Assembly: GCA_937138395.1 (NCBI GenBank)
Contig: CAKZPB010000106.1
Coordinates: 1-64,000, forward strand
From: an uncultured Pseudomonadota bacterium
GTDB lineage: Bacteria > Pseudomonadota > Gammaproteobacteria > Xanthomonadales > Wenzhouxiangellaceae
Direction: 5' to 3'
DNA length: 64,000 nt
Every line of letters starts with the position of its first letter. The stretch's first letter is position 1. The notes below the pieces were generated by a model that was not told the DNA's origin, did no database searches, and saw nothing but the letters and a program-made list of their open reading frames with translations. The position numbers and the translations under genes are program-made. Positions 49,915 to 58,298 of this stretch are shown piece by piece.

Positions 49915-52470
49915 TTATGCATCGTCAAATAGTTGACTCCACAGCCTTTCACAGTCCGCAACGCTCTTTGCGTCGGGTACTTGATCATACCCGCGTTTCA
50001 GATAATGCCAGTCTCTTATTTCAATCGCCTCGCCCTGAATCGCCAGCAGGCGATTGGCGTCATCCTGACAGAGCCAGCCAATTTCGGCCAATTGTTCCAG
50101 CTGATCGTCGGTTGCGCGATGGTTGATCAGCTCAGGCTCCTTTCTTGCGTTCAGCAGCACACCGAGCTCGGCAATGAACTGAATGTCATTCAACAGTTTT
50201 TTCTCCGGCATTTCATGCCGGCCTTGTTGTTGCTGCCGTCGCATCGTTTGAAGTGATTGGCGCGTCTCGTTCGGGTCTCGATCCTTGCACAGGGCGCGTC
50301 GACGAATGGCCTCGAAGGCTTTCTGATCATCGCACCCGCCGTCGATGCAGCGCGCGCGAATGAGTGACTGGTGTTCCCACAGCCAGGCTTTGTGTTGCTG
50401 GTAGTCGGCGAAACCATCAAAGGTTGAAACCAGCATGCCCGAACGGCCATTAGGTCTCAGACGGGTATCGATTTCATACAGCCTGCCGCCAACCTGGGGC
50501 AATTGCATCGCGCTGATCAGGCGCTGTATCGGGCGCAGCGGCATGCTGTCGTCGTGATGCAGGAACACCAGGTCGAGGTCGGAATCATAGTGCAGTGACC
50601 GAGCCCCGAGATTGCCATAGCCAATGATTGCGGGTCGTGGCTGTTCTTTTTGCAGGACCAGGTCGAGGGTTGCGCCGACAACGGCCTCGGCGACATGGCT
50701 TAATTGCGTTCGAGCCGATCGCCGATCCAGGCTGTGATCAAGCTGGCCGAGCGCCGTGCGCACAAAGCCGGCCTGACGATAGCGGGCCAATGCCAGCATG
50801 CCGCTTTCAAAATCCTGTTCGGAGTCGATGCTGAGTTCGGGCAAGGCATATCCATTAATCGGGTCGAGCAGATCATCAAGCAGGTTTGGATTGTCGATGA
50901 CCCAACGCGCGACACGTCCAGACTGCCGGAAGACCGATACCATACGGTCCAAGGTGCTGGGACGTTCATACAGCAGCGCCAGATAGGCCGAACGGCGACT
51001 GATGGTCTCGATCAAGGTCAGCATATCGTCCAGGCCGCAATCGGGCAGTTCGTGCTGCAGGACCTGATCCAGAAACACCGGCATCAAGCGGTCGAGACGC
51101 CTTCGTCCTTCAGCCGATTGCTCACGTCGCTCCAGTCGCTCAGCCAGTTGTTCCAGCCGTGTTGCTGATGCCGAAGGATCCGCGAATCCGAGCTGGCTTA
51201 GTTTGGCTTCCAGATCTTTGGCCGGCCATAGCCCGTGATCGGGCACGTGTTCGCCTGCATGACTGTCGAAACTGGCATGGAATATGCGGGCCACGTCCTG
51301 ACGGATGCTGTCAGTCATCCGATCGAGCTCATCCCAATCGCTTCGACCCATCCATCGAGCCAGGCGTTGCTGGAAGTCCGGACTTGCCGGCAGCCTATGG
51401 GTTTGCCGGCCGCTTACGGCCTGCAAGCCATTTTCCAGTTGGCGAAGATAGCGATAGTGATGCTCCAGGTCTATTGCTGAATCGGCTTCGATCAGACGAA
51501 GCTGCCGGGCTGTGCGCAGCGCCGGCAGAAACCCGCTGATGCGCAGCGATGGTTCACGACCGCCGCGCAGCAGCTGCATGCTTTGCACGACAAACTCCAG
51601 TTCTCGAATGCCGCCCGCGCCTCGCTTGATATCGGCAGCCAAATCGTCGCGCCGGCTTTTCAGATCAATCCTCTGGTGCAGATTGCGCAGGCTTTCGAAC
51701 AGGCCGTAATCCAGATAGCGACGGAATACAAAGGGTTGGAGGAGTTGCAGCAGCGCTTGACCAGTGCGGATGTCGCCAGCGATGGGTCGCGCCTTGAGCC
51801 AGGCATAGCGTTCCCACTCGCGGCCTTCATTGACGAAATAGCGCTCCATCGAGCCCAGCGACCAGACCATGCTGCCGGACTGACCAAACGGTCGCAGGCG
51901 GGTATCGATAACCCAGGCTCGGCCCTGTGCGGTAGTCGCTTCCAGCAAGCGGGTCAACTCGACGACAACACGACCAAAGTAGTCGGTCGCTTCAAGCGAT
52001 CGTCGACCGTCACTTCGGCCATCGACGTCGTGGACAAATACCAGGTCAAGATCCGAATTGAAATTCAGCTCATTGCCGCCGAGCTTGCCCAGCGCCATGA
52101 CGCAAAGGCGTGCAGGGTGACCTTCCGAGTTGTTAATACTGCCAAAGCGATCGGCAATGATCCGCTCGGCTTCCTGTAGCGCCTGTTCCGTGCAGTCCTG
52201 CGCCAGCGCAGATAGCGCGATGCCGGTCTCCTCGACATCATGGACGCCTTGCAGTTCACACCAGATGGTGCGCAACGCGCCCAGCTGTCGTTTGCGCCGG
52301 ATCTGTGCATCGACCGCCAGCGTGCGATCATGAATCGGCTGGTCCGTTTCAAACCATTCCGGTTCCAGCCGCCATCGGCGCAGCGCCTCGGCGGCATAGT
52401 CGCTGAGTTGAACAAATTCCCGGGCGCCCGGGGCTTCCGTCAAACGGCTCATTTGCGCGATGCAGACCAT
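49915..52470 (-). CDS. glnE: Glutamine synthetase adenylyltransferase/deadenylyltransferase
   Basis: Bifunctional nitrogen regulator that adds and removes AMP on glutamine synthetase; 851 residues, about 100 shorter than E. coli GlnE, mainly at the N terminus. The N-terminal nucleotidyltransferase has ALGKLGGNELNFNSDLDLVF. The second has GYGNLGARSLHYDSDLDLVF, where family members carry K in place of N and GG in place of GA. Both keep the SDLDL core that binds the metals. Start 52470 or an ATG at 52452; no strong ribosome-binding site. Confidence 0.92.
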   Translation of the reverse strand: MVCIAQMSRLTEAPGAREFVQLSDYAAEALRRWRLEPEWFETDQPIHDRTLAVDAQIRRKRQLGALRTIWCELQGVHDVEETGIALSALAQDCTEQALQEAERIIADRFGSINNSEGHPARLCVMALGKLGGNELNFNSDLDLVFVHDVDGRSDGRRSLEATDYFGRVVVELTRLLEATTAQGRAWVIDTRLRPFGQSGSMVWSLGSMERYFVNEGREWERYAWLKARPIAGDIRTGQALLQLLQPFVFRRYLDYGLFESLRNLHQRIDLKSRRDDLAADIKRGAGGIRELEFVVQSMQLLRGGREPSLRISGFLPALRTARQLRLIEADSAIDLEHHYRYLRQLENGLQAVSGRQTHRLPASPDFQQRLARWMGRSDWDELDRMTDSIRQDVARIFHASFDSHAGEHVPDHGLWPAKDLEAKLSQLGFADPSASATRLEQLAERLERREQSAEGRRRLDRLMPVFLDQVLQHELPDCGLDDMLTLIETISRRSAYLALLYERPSTLDRMVSVFRQSGRVARWVIDNPNLLDDLLDPINGYALPELSIDSEQDFESGMLALARYRQAGFVRTALGQLDHSLDRRSARTQLSHVAEAVVGATLDLVLQKEQPRPAIIGYGNLGARSLHYDSDLDLVFLHHDDSMPLRPIQRLISAMQLPQVGGRLYEIDTRLRPNGRSGMLVSTFDGFADYQQHKAWLWEHQSLIRARCIDGGCDDQKAFEAIRRRALCKDRDPNETRQSLQTMRRQQQQGRHEMPEKKLLNDIQFIAELGVLLNARKEPELINHRATDDQLEQLAEIGWLCQDDANRLLAIQGEAIEIRDWHYLKRGYDQVPDAKSVADCERLWSQLFDDA

Positions 52471-52541
52471 GTCTTGTGCTGGCCGACCAGCTTAGCCGAA
52501 GCATGGCCTGGTCGTCAGCCGGGAATCACGCTCATCACAAC

Positions 52542-55004
52542 TCAGTTGATGCGCTCGAAGCCGTCGGCAAATAGCCGGTCGGTCGTCAGGCGTTCAATAA
52601 GTACGACCCAATCCTGGTTGGCATTGTCGGGTGGGGAACCCAGTGAAATGGTGGCGCCAGCGGTGAACTCGGTCTCGGACGCAAACGCGCAGTTGCGCGG
52701 GTCGAACCAGCGCTGTCGGTAGGTTTCGCCCGGGCTGTTGACAGCGAGCGTGCCCGATGGGCTGGCGTCCGGCAGATACACGGCATAGCGTTCATCCTGT
52801 GCGCTGGTGGCTGTGCGGAAGACCTCACCGCCATCGAAGCTGGTGGACTCGCCGGTCAGTCGATCATCCTCGGGCAGCATGCGCCAGAACGGCAGTTCGT
52901 CTTGAATCAGATTGCGTGCGCAGCCCATGGCTGTCCACATGGCCTCGCGCGTGCGGAAATCTTCCAGCGTGATATCGCCGCCGATATTGTCCGGAGGGCG
53001 CGGAAAGTAGCCGGCATACCACTCGATATTGCCACCGCTGAAATACACGTCATACAGCACGCGCTTGCGAAGATTATCGGCGTTGCTGTCATTCAGTCCG
53101 GAGTTGGCCGGGTTGTTTTCGTCCATGTCCAGTACCCATGGCCGCCCGGCGGCGGCTGACTGGGCGCGCCAGTTCTCGACGTGCCCGCCAGCCAGGTCCG
53201 GGTTGTATTGGATCGATGTGGTGCTGATGCGCGGATCGCCGAGCAGGTTGTCGTAATCGCGGAAGTTATTCGGCTTGGTGTGGACGGTAATCGGATGCGC
53301 TCGTTCATCCTGTGCCAGGATGTAGTCGGCGAACTGACGCAGTTCAGCCACCGAAAAATCATTCTCTTCGCTCAGGTTCCACTTGATGGCCAGGTGATGG
53401 CCGAATCGTGCAATGAGTTCACGATAGAACAAACGGCGTTCGAGACCAAGATTGCCGTTGTCCAGCCAGTTTTCATTCGGACCCTCGGTCTCGTTCAGCA
53501 CGAAATGCAGCGCGATGGACTTGCGCTGGGCGTGCTCAAACACGATGTTCCATTGACGCAGCTTGCTGATGTCGTACTGAAGGTTCGCCGGGCTGCCGCC
53601 ATTGGGGCTCAGAAACGGATAGGTGTCCTGACCATCGCCGCCGAGATTCATCGGCAAGAAGTAGATCGAGTTGACGTCGACCGACGACAGATAATTCAGC
53701 GCGCCGATAATGCCGCGCCCATCCTGGTTGCCCCAGTCGGGATCGCCCGGCTGCCAGTTGACGATATGCGGCTCATAGGCATGCAGGAAGTCACCGCCTG
53801 GCGGCAGATTGCCCTGGTCTTCGGTATTGTCAAAGCCCTGGTAGGCCATGAAATTTTCCGGGCTGTCGGTACCGCCCTTGATCCAGTAGTCGCCGTCGGC
53901 AAACTGAAGATAATGCTGACCGACATAGGCCAGCCGACCCTTACCGAGGAAGCCCGGCGCATCGGCCGTGGTCGGGTTGATTTCAAACGAGCCGCTGGCA
54001 CCGGAAAAATCACTGGCGCTGCCGGCGGCCGGATCGAGTGCGACGGACACCTCGCTGCCGCTGCGAAAACCGGCGACATAGTGCCAGGTGCCCGATAGGT
54101 TCGGGCTCAATCGGACCCGCCAGGTATTGCCCGTGCCATTGCCGCTACCGTTCCCGTCAAAGAAACCGGGTCGGAGCCAGACGCTGCCATCGGGCGCGCG
54201 CAGCCAGACTTGCAACCGATGATCGACAAACGGGCTGGGGTTGAGGTCGGATTCGTCAAAGTTGGGGCCTGAAAAATCCAGGCTGAGCGGGTGCCACGGA
54301 CGCGCCGTGCCCGACAGGCTTGCCCCGTTGCCATTCGGATCGGCCACGGCAATCACTACGCGATCGCTGCCGGCTGCGCCGGCGTTCAGCTCGAAAACGT
54401 AATAGCCGGCGGTCAAACCGCTAACCGGCGTCTGTGCTTGGCCCGGCAGGTCAATCACGGCCGCATTCGGGCCCTCAAGCTGGCTCCAGATCAACGAAGC
54501 CGCGCCGGCGGCCTGACCCGACAGCATGACTGAATTATCCGGCAATACGACAAACTGATCCGGTCCCGCATCAACTGCGCTTGCGCCAGCTTCAATCAGC
54601 TCAAATGAGAGACCGGCCGAACCACCGGCGCTGCCGCTGCCGTTCGTGCCGCTGAAGGCCGTGGCCGTTAGCTGATAGTTTCCCGGGCCAAGACTCAGGC
54701 TGTTGTAATCACCGCTGTTGTCCCCGGCCAGCGCATACGGCGCGACGTTTTCGGTCGCGAACACGCTGCCGTTCAGTTCAAACACCACGCTGCCAACGCT
54801 GCCGGACACATTGGCCTCGATATTGATCTGGGGCGTGCTGTCCAGATTGATGACCGAAGGATCCGGTATCGGATCAAAACCGGGCATTGGCTGGTCGGAG
54901 GCCGCATTGATCAGCGTGAAATCATCAACGGTCTGTGCAGCCGCTGCCAGAGAGAAAAGAACAGACGCGAGAAGCCCGATCAAGGCACTGCAAAGGTGAC
55001 GCAT
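52542..55004 (-). CDS. Secreted DUF5060-containing glycosidase-like protein
   Basis: Large exported protein of 820 residues. A signal peptide (about 1-23) is followed by Ig-like sheets, a PKD-like region (about 143-222, VDAGPDQFVVLPDNSVMLSG), DUF5060 (about 225-325), a TIM-barrel-like core in which NLSEEN at 543-548 may hold the catalytic Glu, and a C-terminal beta domain of the collagen-binding-2 kind (RWFDPRNCAFASE, then SPPDNANQDWVVLIE). The very C terminus ends LFADGFERIN, a motif I have seen in exported proteins of this bacterial group. Polysaccharide degradation is a plausible role, unproven. Confidence 0.8.
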   Translation of the reverse strand: MRHLCSALIGLLASVLFSLAAAAQTVDDFTLINAASDQPMPGFDPIPDPSVINLDSTPQINIEANVSGSVGSVVFELNGSVFATENVAPYALAGDNSGDYNSLSLGPGNYQLTATAFSGTNGSGSAGGSAGLSFELIEAGASAVDAGPDQFVVLPDNSVMLSGQAAGAASLIWSQLEGPNAAVIDLPGQAQTPVSGLTAGYYVFELNAGAAGSDRVVIAVADPNGNGASLSGTARPWHPLSLDFSGPNFDESDLNPSPFVDHRLQVWLRAPDGSVWLRPGFFDGNGSGNGTGNTWRVRLSPNLSGTWHYVAGFRSGSEVSVALDPAAGSASDFSGASGSFEINPTTADAPGFLGKGRLAYVGQHYLQFADGDYWIKGGTDSPENFMAYQGFDNTEDQGNLPPGGDFLHAYEPHIVNWQPGDPDWGNQDGRGIIGALNYLSSVDVNSIYFLPMNLGGDGQDTYPFLSPNGGSPANLQYDISKLRQWNIVFEHAQRKSIALHFVLNETEGPNENWLDNGNLGLERRLFYRELIARFGHHLAIKWNLSEENDFSVAELRQFADYILAQDERAHPITVHTKPNNFRDYDNLLGDPRISTTSIQYNPDLAGGHVENWRAQSAAAGRPWVLDMDENNPANSGLNDSNADNLRKRVLYDVYFSGGNIEWYAGYFPRPPDNIGGDITLEDFRTREAMWTAMGCARNLIQDELPFWRMLPEDDRLTGESTSFDGGEVFRTATSAQDERYAVYLPDASPSGTLAVNSPGETYRQRWFDPRNCAFASETEFTAGATISLGSPPDNANQDWVVLIERLTTDRLFADGFERIN

Positions 55005-55391
55005 ATCACAATCTCCTCAAATTATGCTTGGCGGCCCCTGGTTGATCGACGTTAGCAGCCCATCGGTTAGAAAAGAATTAAACACCAGCCTCCGTTTCAG
55101 GCTGATCATGATATGGCGACTTCAGACTGTATTTAGCCTTTCGATTGGTTGGTGCGTCCAGGTTGATTTCACCGTTGACTGTACCGACGTCCAATGCCTA
55201 CTCGACCTTACCGCCTACTGAATACATCGATGCCTTGTGTCTGGGTGGCGTTGAATGACCAGATCAAGCGGCAGTGGAATGCCACGCATGAAGAACTGCT
55301 GATAGCGGTCTCAGGTCACAGGTGATTGGGCATTATCAAAGGCCTGGTGATCCAGTACACTGAATCATTGAGTCTGGTCAGGTTGTATGTA
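55005..55391. other. Intergenic between DUF5060 gene and membrane protein
   Basis: About 390 bases with no supported gene. A short frame near 55024-55221 lacks family resemblance and a ribosome-binding site. The region should hold the promoters for the divergent secreted-protein gene and the membrane gene at 55392, but I see no clear consensus. Confidence 0.4.
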
Positions 55392-55778
55392 ATGGACGCG
55401 ATTCGCAGTATCTTGTTGTTGGTACCAGGGGTCATCCACCTATTGCCGATTACCGGCGTGCTCGGCGGCCCCCGCTTGGCTGCCCTGTACGGGATCGGGA
55501 TTTCCGACAATAACCTGCTGATCCTGATGCAGCATCGAGCCATTCTGCTGGGCATTCTCGGCCTGTTCCTGATCGTGGCGGCCTTTCGTAGCGCACTGCA
55601 GCCTTTGGCTATTGCTGCCGGGCTGATCAGCACCCTGTCCTACACGGCACTGGCAGCGTTCAACGGCCAGTTCAACGATTCCCTGCAGCGTGTCCTGTAC
55701 GTTGATATTTTTGCCATCATCTGTTTGTTGATCGCTGCTGCCCTCGTGCTCTGGCAGCCCACCTCGAAGCGAGCTTGA
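55392..55778 (+). CDS. Small membrane protein, unknown function
   Basis: Membrane protein of 128 residues with about four helices: AIRSILLLVPGVIHLLPITGVLG, ILMQHRAILLGILGLFLIVAAF, LAIAAGLISTLSYTALAAF and VLYVDIFAIICLLIAAALVLW. HLLPITGVLGG and LMQHRAILLGI are distinctive blocks which I recall from small gammaproteobacterial membrane proteins, without a function. The ATG at 55392 is preferred over a longer form because the extra codons are polar and unlike a signal. Confidence 0.68.
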   Translation: MDAIRSILLLVPGVIHLLPITGVLGGPRLAALYGIGISDNNLLILMQHRAILLGILGLFLIVAAFRSALQPLAIAAGLISTLSYTALAAFNGQFNDSLQRVLYVDIFAIICLLIAAALVLWQPTSKRA

Positions 55779-55886
55779 TGGCGTGCGCCTGTACCTTCAG
55801 CATGGCTGTACTGGCCCGACCCACCTGAGTTGTCTGCCAGTGCGTGGTCTTGTTCCAATCAGTCCTGTCACTGCCGCGCACTGCTG

Positions 55887-56399
55887 ATGCAGCTCCATTC
55901 CGACCTCACGATCGGCAATAAGAAATACCACAAGGGCGATTTCGTGCCCTGGTATTACGTGTATCCGTTTTTTCTGGTCCACATGGGCGCGTTCGGATTT
56001 TCCGGCTTTGCCATGGCCTACATGGACGACGGGCCGAATCTTTTATTTCTTTTCTTGCATGGCGGCTTTGCCTGTTTGATCTATGTGCTGTTTTATTTCG
56101 GGATTTTCGGTGTTGATCGCGTCAAGTGGATGTTTACCAACGCGGCACTGGGCCTGTTTGGCATCTATGCACAGATTGGCTGGATACTGGAACGGTTTGG
56201 AAAAGAGGTGTCTGATTACTCAGCTATCCGCCACGTGATTCCATTTTTCTATTACGTGCTATACACCTTCCTGCTGCACCAGATGATCCTGGATATCACC
56301 GGTTCGCGCAATAAGCCGGTGCGCAGAAAGTTGGTCAATGGACTGTATGTAGGCGGCTCCATGATGGCCTATGGATCCATCTGGATGGCGCAGCATTAG
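55887..56399 (+). CDS. Membrane protein, unknown function
   Basis: Membrane protein of 170 residues with four to five helices: YYVYPFFLVHMGAFGFSGFAM, LLFLFLHGGFACLIYVLFYFGIFG, TNAALGLFGIYAQIGWILE, HVIPFFYYVLYTFLLHQMILD, LYVGGSMMAYGSIW. I do not recognise a family. It lies 108 bases after another small membrane protein, possibly the same transcript. The start at ATG 55887 excludes a cysteine-rich upstream stretch. Confidence 0.68.
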   Translation: MQLHSDLTIGNKKYHKGDFVPWYYVYPFFLVHMGAFGFSGFAMAYMDDGPNLLFLFLHGGFACLIYVLFYFGIFGVDRVKWMFTNAALGLFGIYAQIGWILERFGKEVSDYSAIRHVIPFFYYVLYTFLLHQMILDITGSRNKPVRRKLVNGLYVGGSMMAYGSIWMAQH

Positions 56400-56479
56400 T
56401 CGTCAAGATGCTTTTCAAGAAAATACCGGGGAGCCATGCGGCGAAAGGCTTGGCACTTTCATCTTTTTAACGCATTATT

Positions 56480-58102
56480 TCAAGCTGCCTGCGATATCCG
56501 CTCGACTTCAGCGACCAGCGGTGCCTCGCCCAGCATCATCGCGGCGGCTTTTTCGGCGATCATGATGGTCGGGGCGTTGGTGTTGCCGCCAATCAGCTTC
56601 GGCATGACCGATGCATCGATGACGCGCAAGCCTTCGAGACCGCGGACGCGCAATTCGGTATCGACCACGGCCTGGTCATCGCTGCCCATGCGGCAGGTGC
56701 CGACCGGGTGATAGATCGATTCAGCCTTGTCGCGAATAAAGCCGAGTAGCCCGGCGCGGTCTTGCACGTCGCCACCAGGGTGAATCTCGTGGCCGCGGAA
56801 TGGTTTGAAGGCAGGCTGCGACAGAATCTCGCGAGAATGACGCACACACTCCAGCATCATTTCAACATCCTCGGCTTCGGACAGGTAGTTGGCGTGAATC
56901 GCGATCGGCGATCGGGGGTCGTTCGAGCGCAGGGCCAGGTGTCCGCGGCTTTCCGGTCTGAGGTTGCAGGCATGCAGCGTATAGCCATCGCCCGGCAGAC
57001 GATTGCGGCCATGGTCATCGAGTAGCGCGGGCACAAAATGGAACTGGATATCGGGCCGGCTGTGCTTGGAACGGCCGCTCGAGCTGAAGCCACCGGCCTC
57101 GGCAATGTTCGAGGTGCCGATGCCCTCGTGGTACAGGTAGTAGCGCAGGCCAACCATCAGTTCGTTCAAGTGGTCATAGGTGACTGGCTGCGAGCAGCGC
57201 GTCAGCGTCATGACGTCCAGGTGGTCCTGCAGATTCTGACCGACCTGGTTGAGCTCATGCCGAACCACTACGCCGGCCCGTTCAAGCATGTGAGCCGGCC
57301 CGATCCCGGACAGCATCAACAGCTGCGGCGAGTTGATGGCGCCGCCGCACAATAGTACGTCGCGTTCGGCGGTTACGGTCCGGCTGATGCCGCGCTTGCT
57401 GTAGCGCACACCGGTGACCCGGTCGCCATTGAACGTCAGCGACTGGGTCAGCGCACGCGTGCGCACGGTCAGATTCTTGCGCGATCGAATCGGCTTCAGA
57501 TAGCCACGCGCCGCACTGCAGCGACGGCCATCGCGTTGCGTGACCTGATACAGCCCGAAGCCGCGCTGGACCGCGCCGTTGAAGTTGACGTTGCGATACA
57601 GCTCGGCCTGTTCGGCGGCCTGGATGAATACGCGGCTCAAATCGTTGACGTGCTGTAGGTCGGATACGCCGAGCGGCCCGCCGACGCCGTGGTGGTCCGA
57701 TTCGCCACGTTCCTGATCTTCGGCGCGCATGAAATACGGCAAGACGTCTTCATAGCCCCAGCCCGGGTTACCCAGGTCGCGCCAGTCGTCATAGTCTGAG
57801 GCATGGCCGCGGATGTAACACATGGCGTTGATGGAACTGGAGCCACCCAGCACGCGACCGCGCGGCCAGTACAAGCGGCGATTGTTCAGGTGCGGCTCAG
57901 GCTCGGTTTCATAGCCCCAGTTGATCGACTTGAAGCTGACCAGCCGGGCCAGGCCGGCCGGCATGTGAATGAATGGATTCCAGTCTCGCGGGCCGGCTTC
58001 AAGCAGCAGTACCTTGCAATTGGGATCGGCACTCAAGCGGTTGGCCATGACACAACCGGCCGAGCCTGCGCCTACGATGACGTAATCAAACACTTCTTGC
58101 AT
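56480..58102 (-). CDS. GMC-family FAD oxidoreductase (choline dehydrogenase-like)
   Basis: FAD-dependent alcohol dehydrogenase of the GMC family, 540 residues. The N-terminal YVIVGAGSAGCVMANRL loop and VLGGSSSINAMCYIRGHASDYD segment bind FAD. The catalytic pair lies in IYHPVGTCRMG and GGNTNAPTIMIAEKAA. Substrates range from choline to long-chain alcohols; this cannot be resolved. AGGA seven bases before ATG 58102 sets the start. No betaine genes are near, so BetA-type function is not supported by context. Confidence 0.87.
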   Translation of the reverse strand: MQEVFDYVIVGAGSAGCVMANRLSADPNCKVLLLEAGPRDWNPFIHMPAGLARLVSFKSINWGYETEPEPHLNNRRLYWPRGRVLGGSSSINAMCYIRGHASDYDDWRDLGNPGWGYEDVLPYFMRAEDQERGESDHHGVGGPLGVSDLQHVNDLSRVFIQAAEQAELYRNVNFNGAVQRGFGLYQVTQRDGRRCSAARGYLKPIRSRKNLTVRTRALTQSLTFNGDRVTGVRYSKRGISRTVTAERDVLLCGGAINSPQLLMLSGIGPAHMLERAGVVVRHELNQVGQNLQDHLDVMTLTRCSQPVTYDHLNELMVGLRYYLYHEGIGTSNIAEAGGFSSSGRSKHSRPDIQFHFVPALLDDHGRNRLPGDGYTLHACNLRPESRGHLALRSNDPRSPIAIHANYLSEAEDVEMMLECVRHSREILSQPAFKPFRGHEIHPGGDVQDRAGLLGFIRDKAESIYHPVGTCRMGSDDQAVVDTELRVRGLEGLRVIDASVMPKLIGGNTNAPTIMIAEKAAAMMLGEAPLVAEVERISQAA

Positions 58103-58298
58103 TGCATATCCTGTACGAATGGGCATTAGCCAGCGGGTTGGATCGCCGCTCTGGGAGCGGTCTGAACCAAGCCGAGCGGCAGATGCGAGCGCTGAGCTGG
58201 CCTTCTGCTGTAGTTAGCACTTCTACCCCGAAGCACAGAACCTATACGATACCGCAGATATTACCGCCGAATGTCGACGGGCTTGATCCTGATTGGTA

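Noticed and set aside
53181-54098. Plus-strand frame opposite the DUF5060 gene
   Set aside because: Shadow of the secreted protein gene; no start signals or family match.
55024-55221. 65-codon frame upstream of the membrane protein
   Set aside because: No ribosome-binding site, no resemblance to known proteins.
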